From NCBI GenBank assembly GCA_010909725.1, contig JAACMV010000002.1, forward strand, positions 310,001 to 374,000: 64,000 nucleotides of DNA, read 5' to 3'. This document shows, one piece after another, positions 31,979 to 42,709 of this stretch (the first letter of the stretch is position 1; each line of letters opens with the position of its first letter). Both the position numbers and the translations under genes were made by a program. The notes beneath the pieces were generated by a model that did not search any database, was not told the DNA's origin, and saw nothing but the letters and a program-made list of their open reading frames with translations. This DNA comes from Picochlorum sp. 'celeri' (taxonomy: Eukaryota; Chlorophyta; Trebouxiophyceae).

Positions 31979-32964
31979 TTAGAATTGGAACTGCTGTTCT
32001 TTTGGATAGCCCAAGCTGTCCAAGTGTTTCTTCATCACCTCCATCATGGGCAAGGGCCCACATCGAAGAATCATAGTATCCTTGGACGGTGCAGGCAAGT
32101 GCTCTCTGCATATATGGACATCTCGATATACCGTTAGACTACCCATACACACCAATAGGTGATGATCATATATATCTATACGCACCGTATCATGTCTGCT
32201 GTGATGAATCCAGAACCTCCCTTCCATCCAGACCGCGGTGGCTTGTCCAACACATAGTACACCTTGAACGTCTTTGGAAATCTCTTTGCAAGATCATCCA
32301 ATTCATCCCGTAATAAAATATCCTCTTCTGTCACGTTTGCAAATAATAATGAAAACTCAGCCGTATTGTTTGAATCTTTCAAGAATGCCATGGCAACTTG
32401 AAACATTGGGGTGATGCCAGTCCCACCAGCAATCATCCCAATCTTTGATGCCGAGCCATGCTGCTCCATCGAAAACAGCCCCTTGGGTCCCTTGAACTCC
32501 ATAGTCTCCCCAACTTTTAAAGAATCCATTGCCTGGGACATTTTCCCTTCGGGATAGACTTTAATCACAAAGTCAACATAGCCCCGAGCATTCCCATCAG
32601 ACGTTGGGGTGTATGGTCTGATCACCTGCTTCCCATCAGGCAACGTTGTCCTGATTGAAATATGCTGACCCACCGGAAGTCCAAGCTTTTGATCCTGATG
32701 TGGCAGCACAAAGCGAAACCGGCGCGTATTGTGAGTCAACACTTTTCTGTCCAGTAACTGTAACGGCTGCCACGTGTTTGGATTCAAAAATGGCCTTCTC
32801 ATCCCATGAAGGATATCTTTGAGTGTCAAAAATCCAATAAATACGACTAAGAATACCAAAAGAGCGTGTGGAAGGTATTCCACGATCTGTGTCAGACTCG
32901 GAGGCCCCTCAAGTTGCTGAGAATGCCCGCCGAAGAGAACAGACATCAAGAAAGAGGCGTCCAT
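31979..32964 (-). CDS. CYB5R: NADH-cytochrome b5 reductase
   Basis: Exons complement(32186..32964) and (31979..32105), 301 aa, phase-2 intron 80 bp near the 3' end. It transfers electrons from NADH through FAD to cytochrome b5 for fatty-acid desaturation and sterol synthesis. An N-terminal helix (about residues 32-50) anchors it to ER or mitochondrial outer membrane. FAD motif RPYTPTS, GPKGLF, the NADH-binding GMIAGGTGITPM and the C-terminal CGPLPMM are all present. Length matches the plant CBR1 type. Its stop is 81 bp from the convergent MsrA stop. Confidence 0.92.
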
Positions 32965-33127
32965 TATTGCTCAAATAGTACTAAAGCAACTAAATATGTA
33001 TTAATCTGTGTATAAAATTCGCATCGAGTCATCTGTATATGTCATGGTCAATGCATGGTATTCGTCGGTTTGTAGGTGCGACCAACAACACAAGAATAAA
33101 AAGGGGGCACGTGTACATTCTGGACCA

Positions 33128-33998
33128 TCATGCCACAGGATGATGATGCGATCCAAACGACATGGGATGACTGGTATCTCTGTCACTCGTGGACGATGAA
33201 ACCCAATCAAACACAATGCTCTGCTTTGATGAGGACAGCGCATCTGCATCCTTGGTACTGTTGTCAAGCAAGCCTTCCAGGCCATGGATGGCATGCCGAG
33301 CTTGCTGCAACGATGGCCATTCTGATGACACCGTCTTTGTATACTGCACTAATGAATCCCGCACTGTTGATGACTTGGAGGGCGTCACATCATTGATGAC
33401 TGTCTCACAGAGCAATACAATGCCCTGAAGGGACAGCTCCTGTCTGGCATGCAGTGCATCAAGCTTGCCCTGCATCTCATCGATATGCTCCCCCATGACC
33501 TTTTGATGCCGCATCATAGTATTCTGATTGTTCAAAACGTGTCGTAATTGTTCCTGTACCTGTTCCTTCACGTGCGTTAACTGACTCTGTAGTTTCTGAA
33601 CTGCACCAGAGAGAATGGTGTTCAATTTGCGGACTGTCACAGGGATCACATGGTCTACCAAAGACTTGATATCAATGGATGTATACACATAGTACACTAT
33701 CGTCGCTGCACCCAGCATGAGTGCTGCAGATTGAATGCCATTCTGCTTCCCACCCACACCCTGTCTATTAAAGTCCTGACTCAGTCGTTCCAACTGCATC
33801 GCATACAGACACCGTTGAATCGCAATATACTACATCTTTAAATGCTATAGTACGTACAATATCACGGACATCGTCCAATTGGTGCGATTGGTACGACCCA
33901 CTGGGTTGTCTAAAAATGACCCGAGAGAATTCGTCGGGTTTCAAGTAGGCTGCCGTCCCCAGGGATCCAATCGCAAACCCCCACAACGGCTTTGACAT
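33128..33998 (-). CDS. DUF1664-like coiled-coil membrane protein
   Basis: Exons complement(33858..33998) and (33128..33793), 268 aa, phase-0 intron 64 bp. A short N-terminal hydrophobic stretch (GFAIGSLGTAAYL) is followed by a polar segment. A membrane helix comes next (SAALMLGAATIVYYVYTS), then IDIKSLVDHVIPVTVRKLN and a coiled coil to about residue 180. This order resembles the plant DUF1664 family, whose members are predicted organelle-membrane proteins with unknown role. The C-terminal ~80 residues are Ser/Asp-rich and probably disordered. Confidence 0.68.
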
Positions 33999-34123
33999 AT
34001 TACTGGATCTAAGATGATGAACATCAGAATTATGGTTGCCCTAGGCTGCCTCGGAAAATGCTCCTTTGGATGAGGAACACACGAAAACACAAGAATGAAA
34101 AAAAAGGCGCCTTGCCATCATGG

Positions 34124-34573
34124 CTATACAGCAACCAATGCTGTGTCATTGGTTGCAACACACGACGACCCATCTGGTTCTACGACATGCACGATGATAC
34201 TTTGGAGGGAAGCAGCGCTATTGTTCTTGAGTTCAGCAGATAGGGGCTGCTTTGAATCATGATGATTGCTAGCAGCAGCAGCAGCGCTAGCGCTGCTGCT
34301 TTGAATGTGTTGCGATAATGGTCTTCTATGAAAACATAAGCTCCAACGCACGCCTTCTCCTTCCTGTTGTTGTTCTGAAGAAGAAGAAGAAGATCGTGCA
34401 GCAGGCGAGACGTTGTAATTATAAAACCACATCATGTAGCTGGCAAAGACTACCACAGCGCCTACTGGAATCATAATGCCTGCATGATGATGAGTCGTAT
34501 CTACCAAGCTACTTTGAATGACGAGGCATCAGGATATCGTACCTATAAATGCGTATAGATACGCCGTCTTCAT
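34124..34573 (-). CDS. small single-helix membrane protein, Ser/Ala-rich tail
   Basis: Exons complement(34543..34573) and (34124..34479), 128 aa; the intron is only 63 bp. Splicing gives MKTAYLYAFIG joined to IMIPVGAVVVFASYMMWFY, so residues 4-30 form one long hydrophobic anchor. The rest is low-complexity: a Ser run, an acidic QQQEGEG patch and SASAAAAAS encoded by AGC/GCT triplets that form a 24-bp palindrome. I do not recognise a family. It could be a small mitochondrial or ER membrane subunit. The first exon of 10 codons rests only on splice motifs and frame. Confidence 0.5.
34277..34300. repeat. 24-bp perfect palindrome of AGC/GCT triplets
   Basis: The 12-mer AGCAGCAGCGCT is followed at once by its reverse complement. 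It encodes part of the Ser/Ala tract of the small membrane protein, so it is both coding and able to form a cruciform or RNA hairpin. Confidence 0.9.
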
Positions 34574-35092
34574 TGTTATCGTAGTGTACTATGGCAGCAA
34601 TGTCATTTTCCTATTATTATTCAATGGTGTACCAGAACAACACCATCAGTGTGGATGGACGAGCAGGTCCCATGGCTCCTCGGATTGGGAGTGAGATGGA
34701 TATAGATATTCATTCAAGAATATATATATATATATATCGTGCATATATAAAAAATACCATGTGTTTATATGGCAGTCGTGGTGATGACGAGAGATGAGGA
34801 GTCATCCTCATCATCAGTACGACCAGTCCTCTCCTGAGGACCTGGTCAACCAGGTATCTTTATTACACTAATAATTATGTATCATGAAATGCAATTCGCT
34901 AAAACGCTATACACAATACCATCGGTGTATCGTATTCATATCACACGTCTACCGATACATCGATGATAATGCAATGCAATTATTATGCAACATCAAAAAA
35001 CAAATAAAAGGTTTGAAAATGTGGTCAACCATGCCACGCAACAGCGTGGCAACCATGCAAAAGGTGACCATTCATGCAATCTCTACGTCTCG
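34574..35092. other. intergenic region with hairpins and TA-rich stretch
   Basis: A TA-rich run lies at about 34720-34752. An inverted repeat with stem GATGAGGA/TCCTCATC and loop GTCA lies at 34793-34812. It is followed by the short inverted repeats TCCTGAGGA and CCTGG...CCAGG (to 34855). An open frame from 34591 has low-complexity content (YIYIY) and is not credited. The right part is the 3' end of the next minus-strand gene. Confidence 0.5.
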
Positions 35093-35920
35093 TCATACAC
35101 GTCCAGGTCCTCTATCGCGAGAAAAATACTGCTGATACTCAAGATCTGCTTCGCGTCTATACTCTTGAACCAAGGCGTCCAAGCGGGAATCAGTACTCCC
35201 ATTCTCAACAGTATCGTCACTCTGAGCAGGCAAGCTACTACTTGTACTACTCCTACTACTGCTGGTACCACCCTGACTGTCATCAGGATGCACGTCTTCA
35301 ATACGAATACATACATCCTCAACTTCCTGATGGCTCTGTATCTCAGCGCAGTCAATCGTATCACCCGGAGAAATCACAAGCACGTGCTTGCACTTTTTCT
35401 TGCTCTCTTCGTACCGAGCCTCTGCCTCACGCTCCGCCTCCTCAGCCTGCCTCCTGGCATGCTGCCGCCTTCTCCTCCTCGATAGATACAATATTATCGC
35501 AAATACTATAATAAGGACTATTAAAACAATAACGAAAGCTATAATGGCCAGTTGACCGGGAATATTCGTACTGTGATCGGCATTCTCTGGCCGGCTGAAT
35601 TTCTGAGAACTTGAAATCGAACCAGACCAAGGAGACAGTAGAAGGGCCCTACCACGCCGAATAGTACTTTCAAAATCCATTGGAATGTATGGGTTTGATG
35701 CAATGAGATTAGATACCCTCCTCCAGCCCAAGGATTGCCATGTCAGCGATTCGGTCCAACCTTTCGAATCATCAAACCCCAAGGATTTTGTACTTCTGTC
35801 CCATGGGTTTTGTTTATTTTTATATTTTTTAGCATTGGATAATGGTCTTCTGGGAAGTATGAGGGGCATGGTATTGGTTGGGTCCGGATCCACCCGATGA
35901 TCATCCAATACCCCATTCAT
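35093..35920 (-). CDS. single-pass membrane protein of unknown function
   Basis: Single exon, 275 aa. The N-terminal ~120 residues are polar (Pro/Arg/Ser/Trp) with no clear signal peptide. One strong transmembrane helix lies at about 125-148 (LAIIAFVIVLIVLIIVFAIILYL). It is followed by RRRRRQHARRQ and a charged coil (EEAEREAEARYEE). A Ser-rich acidic region and a YQQYFSRDRGPGR-type end follow. The positive residues after the helix suggest the C-terminal part is cytosolic. I know no homologue; a lineage-specific type I-like protein is likely. Confidence 0.55.
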   Translation of the reverse strand: MNGVLDDHRVDPDPTNTMPLILPRRPLSNAKKYKNKQNPWDRSTKSLGFDDSKGWTESLTWQSLGWRRVSNLIASNPYIPMDFESTIRRGRALLLSPWSGSISSSQKFSRPENADHSTNIPGQLAIIAFVIVLIVLIIVFAIILYLSRRRRRQHARRQAEEAEREAEARYEESKKKCKHVLVISPGDTIDCAEIQSHQEVEDVCIRIEDVHPDDSQGGTSSSRSSTSSSLPAQSDDTVENGSTDSRLDALVQEYRREADLEYQQYFSRDRGPGRV

Positions 35921-36411
35921 GAGCTCATGTCACTCAATTGAGTCTCCTTCAAGGAAGAAGGCTCGTCTACTACTGCAAGAGATACACAGCATGTGACGGT
36001 GGATAGGAGCTGCTTTGTTGCCAATAGTATTGATGATCACAGGTCTATTACATAAAGACAGGCAACCTTTTGTAGGAATTCCTCTCTTTTTCTCTAGCTG
36101 CTCTTGTCATTTCAGTCAATGAGATCATTCTACTGCTTTCATTCGTAGGATAATCTTGTGGAAATCAGTGAGCTAGAAAACATGTCGTATTTAAATCAAT
36201 ATTGTTCCATGATGCAAACGGCCCTATATATGGATACCGTGGACCGATTGGATGCCTACATGCATTTGCATGGATCAGATGTGGCCATTCAAACATTGGC
36301 ATGATCTTCACATGAGGCATGCGCCTCTCATAGATTGTATAATATTCTACTATAATACTTGTAATATTTTTATTACGATTCATACGCATATATAAAGAAA
36401 AGAAAAGAAGT
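35921..36411. promoter_or_regulatory. divergent promoter region with TATA box
   Basis: About 490 bp. TATATAAA at 36389-36396 is a good TATA box close to the start codon at 36412, implying a very short leader. The left part is the promoter of the single-pass membrane protein. No gene is seen. Confidence 0.45.
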
Positions 36412-36888
36412 ATGGCGAGATTTTGTGGTTCGGTTGGTCCCACAGACCAACGGCCCTGTCCCTGTCTCGGGTGTGGCTCATATTATACGCGTCTAGGTTC
36501 GCACGTGGACAGATGCGAATTGTGTCAGGAGAAAGGTCTTACTAAAGAAATTCATCTACGGATGATAAAGCAGTATGACTCGATGCATATTGTTTTCCAA
36601 GGTCATGTTGGTAGAGGGGGTAAGAGAGATGGAACCAGCTGGTATGTTGGATACTCAGATCCACGTCTTGTCAAGGAGCATGAAGAAAGCACCATCATCA
36701 CAGTCGATAATCTCCTATATGATTCTAGATTCTACACAAGGTATCCTACCAACCCAGAGAGAATCCCTATTTTGCCATCAGGGCTCGAACAAGTGGAAAA
36801 AATTCGACAGGAAATCCTCCAAAAGCGAGATGAAAAAGATGAATCTCAAGCTTATATTAAAAAGAAGGACGACGGGAGTCTTTTGTAG
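36412..36888 (+). CDS. small Cys-rich zinc-binding-like protein, unknown
   Basis: Single exon, 158 aa. The N-terminal ~45 residues hold a cluster C-P-C-x2-C-G-C, then SHVDRCELC. Spacing (C-x2-C ... H-x3-C-x2-C) suggests one zinc site. The rest has an aromatic stretch (TSWYVGYSDPRLV, DSRFYTRYP) and a Lys/Glu-rich helical tail. No targeting peptide is obvious. I cannot assign a family; a nucleic-acid-binding or organelle ribosome-associated role is possible but unsupported. Confidence 0.55.
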   Translation: MARFCGSVGPTDQRPCPCLGCGSYYTRLGSHVDRCELCQEKGLTKEIHLRMIKQYDSMHIVFQGHVGRGGKRDGTSWYVGYSDPRLVKEHEESTIITVDNLLYDSRFYTRYPTNPERIPILPSGLEQVEKIRQEILQKRDEKDESQAYIKKKDDGSLL

Positions 36889-37234
36889 AATACTAGTGGA
36901 ATGCATTGATTCAATGACAATGTGCTGCATGAAGGCCATTGTCATGAGGGAAGTATAGCATCTTGCACTGAAAAGAGCCGCATGAAATCTTTATGCAGAA
37001 TGCAGAAAGATGGAAATGCTTTACATGTGAGCCCATCCAGAGAAGACCATAGGAATCACATCGTCTGTATGCCTGGGCTCTGTCTTGCTTGCATGGTTTG
37101 TACTGGCATATAGAGCTATTATGCAGTTATCCTCTCGATACGTTCAATATATTTAGAAAATTTTAATTCAATACCATTAAATGTACGATATGAGCCTACA
37201 TAGTCGCAATATTCTATCGGTTTAGTCTAGAGAA
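36889..37234. promoter_or_regulatory. spacer upstream of MTR4
   Basis: About 346 bp. Short open frames are present but have no recognisable content. The AT-rich part at 37146-37180 is the likely MTR4 promoter. Confidence 0.3.
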
Positions 37235-40200
37235 ATGCATGTGCCTGAGAAGAAGAGAAAGCGAGAGACCGGAGAGGAGGATATTGTGATTGGAGTAGAA
37301 CAGAATAAAAAGAATGTGATTGAAATGCAAGGGAAATCGTGCCTACACGAGGTTGCGTGGCCACCAGGTGCGTTTCAGAATGACATGTCATTGCATGCGC
37401 GTATCTTCCACCTACATACATCACGAAAAAGTGGATGTCAACGTCTATAGCCATTACTTACATCGGTATATACATTTAATGACAGGCAAAGAGCATGATG
37501 GTGCACCGACGTTGCCACCTGCGGAACGGAAGGACGTGGAGCCTGCTCGGCAGTATCCCTTTCAGATCGATCCCTTTCAGCAGATTGCCATCAACTGCAT
37601 GGAGGCAGGCCATTCTGTATTGGTGGCTGCTCATACATCGGCAGGGAAGACAGTGGTGGCCGAGTATGCGTTTGCCATGGCGTTGAGGGATGGAGCACGA
37701 GTTGTGTACACCTCTCCTCTCAAGGCCCTGTCCAATCAAAAGTACAGAGAGTTTCAAGAGAAGTTTGGCGATGTTGGCCTTATTACTGGCGATGTTGTAA
37801 TCAATCCATCAGCGTCTTGTTTGGTCATGACCACGGAGATTTTGAGGTCCATGCTGTACAGAGGGAGTGAAGTCATCCGGGAGGTGTCATTGGTTGTCTA
37901 TGATGAGATTCATTATTTACGGGACAAGGAGCGTGGTGTTGTGTGGGAAGAGAGTATCATATTAGCACCAAAATCCACTCGATTTGCATTTTTATCCGCC
38001 ACGCTTCCAAATGCGCGAGATTTCGCCGAATGGATTGCGACAACCCATGACAGTCCCTGCCATGTGGTCTACACGGATTATAGGCCTACCCCGTTGCAGC
38101 ATTTTCTCTATCCTGCAGGAGGAGAAGGGATATATTTGGTTGTGGATGAGAGGAATGCATTTCGAGAAGATTCATTCAGCAAAGCGATTGGGTCTTTGGA
38201 GGAAGACCCTGATGAGAAGAAAAAGAAAAAGAAGATGAATGCCAATGGTGGAAAGGAGCAGAGTGACGTGAACAAACTGATCAATATGATTGTTGAGAAA
38301 CGGCTCGACCCAGTCATTATATTTTCATTCTCCAAAAATGAATGTGAATCTTTGGCGGATCAAGTCGCGTCGTTGGATGTCAACTCATCTGAGGAGAAGG
38401 AAATGGTTCGTGCAATTTATGACGGTGCAGTCGATGTTTTGTCAGAGAATGACCGCAAGCTTCCAGAAGTAGTCAGTATTATTAAACGTATTGAAAGAGG
38501 CATTGGGGTACATCATTCTGGAATGTTGCCCATACTGAAAGAGTTGACTGAGATTTTGTTCCAGGAAGGGTTGATAAAAGTGTTGTTTGCAACAGAAACG
38601 TTTTCTACTGGACTCAACATGCCTGCCAAGACAGTGGTATTCACGCACGCTCGAAAATTCGATGGTGGATCGTTTCGATGGATTAGCTCTGGAGAGTACA
38701 CTCAGATGAGTGGACGAGCTGGGAGAAGAGGTCTAGATGATAAAGGAACAGTTATTCTCATGATTGATTCCAAAATGGATCCTGCAACCGCCAAGGACAT
38801 GCTGCGAGGGACTCCAGATCCGTTGTATTCTGAATTCCATCTCACCTACCCAATGCTCATCAATATGTTGCGAGTAGAGGGGGCGAACGTTGAGGATTTA
38901 ATTCAGCGTTCCTATCGTCAATTTCAGTCGGAAAAGGCTATACCAATGCTTGAGCAAAAACGGGCCAGCATAGAATCTCAGATGAAAGACATTGTGATAG
39001 ACGATGAACATCTGATACAGTCGTATGCAGGGCTTTTAGATCAATATCATGTGTTGGAGAAAGCGAGGAGAGATATGCTCATGCGGCCAAAGCTTGTGCT
39101 TCCATTCTTACAGCCAGGACGACTCATTCTGATTGAGCATGGTGGCATGCAGACAGAATCATCCCGTTCAGTCAACTATGATGATGCTCGACATGGAGCC
39201 TGGGCAGCAGTCATCAACTTTGAAGTTCTCGGTAAAAAAGAGGAGAAAGAAAAGCGACGAGTGATTATCGACGTGCTGGCAATGTGTGATGAGGCACGGG
39301 GCCCCAAAGACCCACGTATTCTTCCATCACAGGAAGGTGCAAACGGCGTCGCCTTTGTTGTGACCATAGATTTAGACCAGGTTTTAGAACTCAGTACAAT
39401 CCGGGTTCATTTGCCTGCCGACTTACGAACCAAAGAGACACGAGCAGTCGGCGCCAAGGTTCTCAAAGAAGTGGCCAAACGATTTGGGACCAAGGGGCCA
39501 CCCCTCCTGGATGCAGAAAAGGACATCAAAGTGACATCTGACGACTACTTTGCAACGGTCGCCCGTCTCGATAAAATAAAACGGATGATCGACTCTCACC
39601 CCGTATTAGAAGATGAACAAGGTACCCTCCTCCCTCGTCTACAAGCACTACGAGAAAAAGCAGATTTGAAACACACCATTCGCATGCTGGACAAGGATAT
39701 TCAAAAGGCTGGAGGCCTGGTCCTCGAAGAGGATCTCAGATCCAGAACTCGCGTCCTTGAACGCCTCGGATACATTGATAAAGACCATGTCATTAGTACA
39801 AAAGCCAAAGCGGCAGCTGAAATATCGACAGGTGATGAACTCGTCCTCTGTGAACTCATCTTTAGTGGCGTATTCAGCGGCCTCAAGGTGGATCAAGTAG
39901 CAGCTCTTATTTCATGCTTTATCTGGAGAGAGAAATCCGAAGCTCGCGCAAAAGTACCACATGAAATGGAAGGCCCATATGCGTCGCTGCGCGATGCAGC
40001 ACGTCGAATCGCCCGGGCAGAATCAGATTGCCACATGGGTGTCGATGTGGACGAATACGTGGATTCCTTCAAACCAGACCTCATGGCCATTGTCATCGAA
40101 TGGTGCCACGGGGCCACATTCGCCCACATAGCATCATTAGCTGGAGACAAAACACACGGAGGATCACTCGTACGAGCCATCAGAAGACTCGAAGAACTGC

Positions 40201-40319
40201 TGCGTCAAGTTTCGGCAGCCCTCAAGCTGATTGGTGATGTGCATCTCGCCGAGCAGTTTGACAAGGCCATTGAAAAGATTAAAAGAGACATTATTTTCGC
40301 TGCCTCGCTCTTCTTGTAG
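37235..40319 (+). CDS. MTR4: MTR4 exosome RNA helicase (DExH, Ski2-like)
   Basis: Exons 37235..37400 and 37486..40319, 999 aa, phase-1 intron 85 bp. It unwinds RNA for the nuclear exosome in rRNA maturation and RNA decay. Exon 1 gives the short acidic/basic N terminus plus SCLHEVAWPPG, a conserved pre-helicase motif. Walker A is AHTSAGKT; the DExH box is DEIHYLRD; later motifs SATLPN, HHSGMLP, FATETFSTGLNMPA and QMSGRAGRRG are intact. The arch/KOW insert spans roughly 560-760 and the DSHCT winged-helix end closes with FAASLFL, typical of MTR4 rather than SKI2. The arch is somewhat shorter than in yeast. Confidence 0.94.
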
Positions 40320-40510
40320 TAGCATTATTATTAATGTTATTTTCGTACTACCAATAGATAGATATATTTGATCCGAGAGGATCTAGTACAATACAAAAAG
40401 AATACGAGAAGAAGAAAGAGTTTATTTCACGTTTGTAAGACCGTGTCTTACAAACCGTTGCAGAGACATATCAATCCGATACGTTAAATAATACCGTAAT
40501 AATAATTGAC

Positions 40511-41068
40511 ATGGCAATGCTGCAAACCATGCCGTCATTCGTCGGTGGGAGAGTAGTGCTTCCCTACAGCACAAGGCCCCACCACCGTGCTGGTCATATT
40601 GTCCATAGCACCCACCCCAACCTCACAGAGTATTCCACCATCACAGCAACAATAGAAACTCCATTGGGGCTCATGCTCGCTGAAGACAAGGAGCATGGTC
40701 AGATTATTATTGAATCCATCACAGAAGGAAGCAATGCAGATAAAACACAGCTCTTTGCGCCCAATGACATCTTGGTCAGCTGTTCTGCCATCATGATGAA
40801 GACAGATATTGAAGAGACAAACAAACATGCCATGTACAGTGAGAGAAGAAGAAAGCAAGGATGCTGTTCTACAGGGTGTCCTGACTGTCCATTTAATGGT
40901 AGGAATTGGGCACGAGTAGAATTTGACTGCAGAAACAAGACATTTCAGACAGTCATATCAGCGTTACAGTCAAATACAGCACCCTTTGCTCGTGCCCTCG
41001 CATCATCATCATCATCTGGCTCAGGAATGAAACGAACAATCACCATTACTGTAGCACGACCTCTGTAG
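40511..41068 (+). CDS. plastid PDZ-like domain protein with Cys cluster
   Basis: Single exon, 185 aa. The first ~40 residues are acid-free and rich in Arg/His/Ser, resembling a plastid transit peptide. A PDZ-like fold follows: ATIETPLGLMLAEDK, IIIESITEGSNADK and an APNDILVSCSAI strand. A Cys cluster (GCCSTGCPDCPF) and NWARVEFDCRNKTFQTVISAL come next, the latter like the end of plant plastid PDZ proteins. The four close cysteines could bind a metal or form disulfides. The function of this plant family is not established. Confidence 0.6.
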   Translation: MAMLQTMPSFVGGRVVLPYSTRPHHRAGHIVHSTHPNLTEYSTITATIETPLGLMLAEDKEHGQIIIESITEGSNADKTQLFAPNDILVSCSAIMMKTDIEETNKHAMYSERRRKQGCCSTGCPDCPFNGRNWARVEFDCRNKTFQTVISALQSNTAPFARALASSSSSGSGMKRTITITVARPL

Positions 41069-41182
41069 CATGTCATATTGTCATCATTTTGTATTTCTTC
41101 TTCTTCTTCCGCTTGGTATTCAGTGAGTTTATTAATAGTTTTCTTTTTGAGAACAGCATTGTATACTAGTAACCACTATCAA

Positions 41183-41226
<44 letters not shown>

Positions 41227-41431
41227 TCATCAACTATGATTGATTCGAATTCAATCCAGCCCTATTTCGGTGGCCTTCTCATTCTGTTCCCATCCAAATA
41301 TCTATCAGGGTCATCAATCATGAGGTATGCATCCTGTGGCTCATCTCTACACATGAATATATACATAGATTATCACTATTATTGGTTTGATGGGTACAGA
41401 TACCTATCATCATCAACATGATGATCTATAT
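41069..41431. other. intergenic region with (TA)n tract
   Basis: Between the PDZ-like protein and a small minus-strand gene. It contains a 40-bp (TA)n microsatellite and no other clear feature. Confidence 0.5.
41184..41223. repeat. (TA)n microsatellite
   Basis: About 20 uninterrupted TA dinucleotides in an intergenic region. Confidence 0.97.
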
Positions 41432-41724
41432 TCATTTCTGTCGAGACCAATGCAGGTTGGTTGCATTCAGATGCACAGAATCACAATCACCATACCCAGG
41501 TTCTGAAGCCAGACACCGTCTGAAATTCCCCCAGGTCGGGAAAATCTTATCTCGAAACTCCAATGTAAACAATGCCTGGGTATATATTTAAATAATAGTG
41601 TAAATAAACAAACAGTCTCATCGATCGACAGATCCAGAAGCAAAATACCCGCCCGCACCTGAATGAAATCTTCCAACCGCGCATTACATCTATGCGGCCG
41701 TGGAACAGGCCTCTGATCATCCAT
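41432..41724 (-). CDS. possible small two-exon gene, unknown
   Basis: Proposed exons complement(41659..41724) and (41432..41575); the intron of 83 bp has a GTGCGG donor and CCCAG acceptor and joins in phase 0, like true introns nearby. The 69-aa product starts MDDQRPVPRPHRC and contains FRDKIFPTWGNFRRC, which looks protein-like. The end is doubtful: a second donor (GTATGG) with a CGACAG acceptor would give a different C terminus. The start codon is only 17 bp beyond the stop of the GNAT gene on the same strand. I know no homologue. Confidence 0.35.
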
Positions 41725-41741
41725 GTAATCTACTATAAATA

Positions 41742-42458
41742 TTAAGATTTAATCATTCGATAAGCATGCGATCCAACGTTGTAATAATCCTTCAACAGAT
41801 TTTCTTTTTCAAATCCCAATTTCTGATACAATCCTTTGGCAGCTGTATTTTCACATTCCACATACAACATCATTCTATACGATCGATTCGCAGCATCTTT
41901 CAATCGGGAAATATACTCTAACGTTTTTGACAACATAAAGGTACCTAGACGCAGTTTTCTGTACTCTTTCCTAACAAACATCTTGCTGACAGTCCCACAG
42001 AGTGACTGGCAGGACACAATACAGTACCCAATCACAGTCTCATCATCCACATAGATGGCAATCACATGCGTATTTGGTTTCGATATCATTCTCATAGACT
42101 GATCTCCCCATGACTGTGATTTAGCCCAGTGTTTCTTTTCTAGCATGCAAATCTGATCCATCATCATGCCCTGAGTCTTCTTGATGTCTTCTATAGAACC
42201 ATGGAGAGCAGCCACCATGACTGGTATTCGAGGTTCCAGCAACCCAGCACCATCATGATTGCAAGGCAAAGAAGAAGTAATAGCTGTTGCGTCGCATTCT
42301 TCTGATAGAGCTGAAAATGCGTTGAGGGCAGAGGGTGTCAGTGGGTGGATGAGTGCAAGACGACAACAACGAGAGCTCTCTGTCTTTTTCTTCTCTAGGC
42401 ATGTCTCAGAGTTGTCAAGCATGATGCTGCTATTTTTGCTGCTACTATCGTTCGTCAA
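41742..42458 (-). CDS. GNAT-family N-acetyltransferase
   Basis: Single exon, 238 aa. The C-terminal ~130 residues form a GNAT fold: a strand in VIAIYVDDETVIGYCIV, then VSKMFVRKEYRKLRLGTFML with the acetyl-CoA pyrophosphate loop (RKLRLG, a relaxed form of R/QxxGxG/A). It ends with MMLYVECENTAAKGLYQKLGF, a typical GNAT closing block, and LLKDYY..GSHAYRM as in Nat-type protein N-acetyltransferases. A HW...SWGD segment before the fold resembles NAA40. The N-terminal ~90 residues are not conserved. Protein N-terminal acetylation is likely; substrate unknown. Confidence 0.72.
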   Translation of the reverse strand: MTNDSSSKNSSIMLDNSETCLEKKKTESSRCCRLALIHPLTPSALNAFSALSEECDATAITSSLPCNHDGAGLLEPRIPVMVAALHGSIEDIKKTQGMMMDQICMLEKKHWAKSQSWGDQSMRMISKPNTHVIAIYVDDETVIGYCIVSCQSLCGTVSKMFVRKEYRKLRLGTFMLSKTLEYISRLKDAANRSYRMMLYVECENTAAKGLYQKLGFEKENLLKDYYNVGSHAYRMIKS

Positions 42459-42709
42459 GCATGATAGGAATCAGCAGATACTAATAATAATATCAGACAT
42501 GGAAATAAGAGCTGATCTGTGCGCACTCACATTGGCATCACGACCCAAGGTGGGTCGTGTCTGTTTTTTTATTCAAACATAATAAGAACATAAGAAGAAC
42601 TCTTGAGATGCATGTCACCTGTACCACTACTACTAATGCCATTAATTACTTTTCCACACATGGGTAATAGTAGTAGGATTCCAAAAGAAGAGAAAGAAGA
42701 AAAAAGAAG

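Noticed and set aside
34591..34797. Open frame of 68 codons with an early ATG
   Set aside because: Its second half is a TA repeat (YIYIY), it has no splice or family support, and the region looks regulatory.
41184..41223. (TA)n tract considered as an origin or transposon target
   Set aside because: No flanking inverted repeats or duplicated target; a simple microsatellite explains it.
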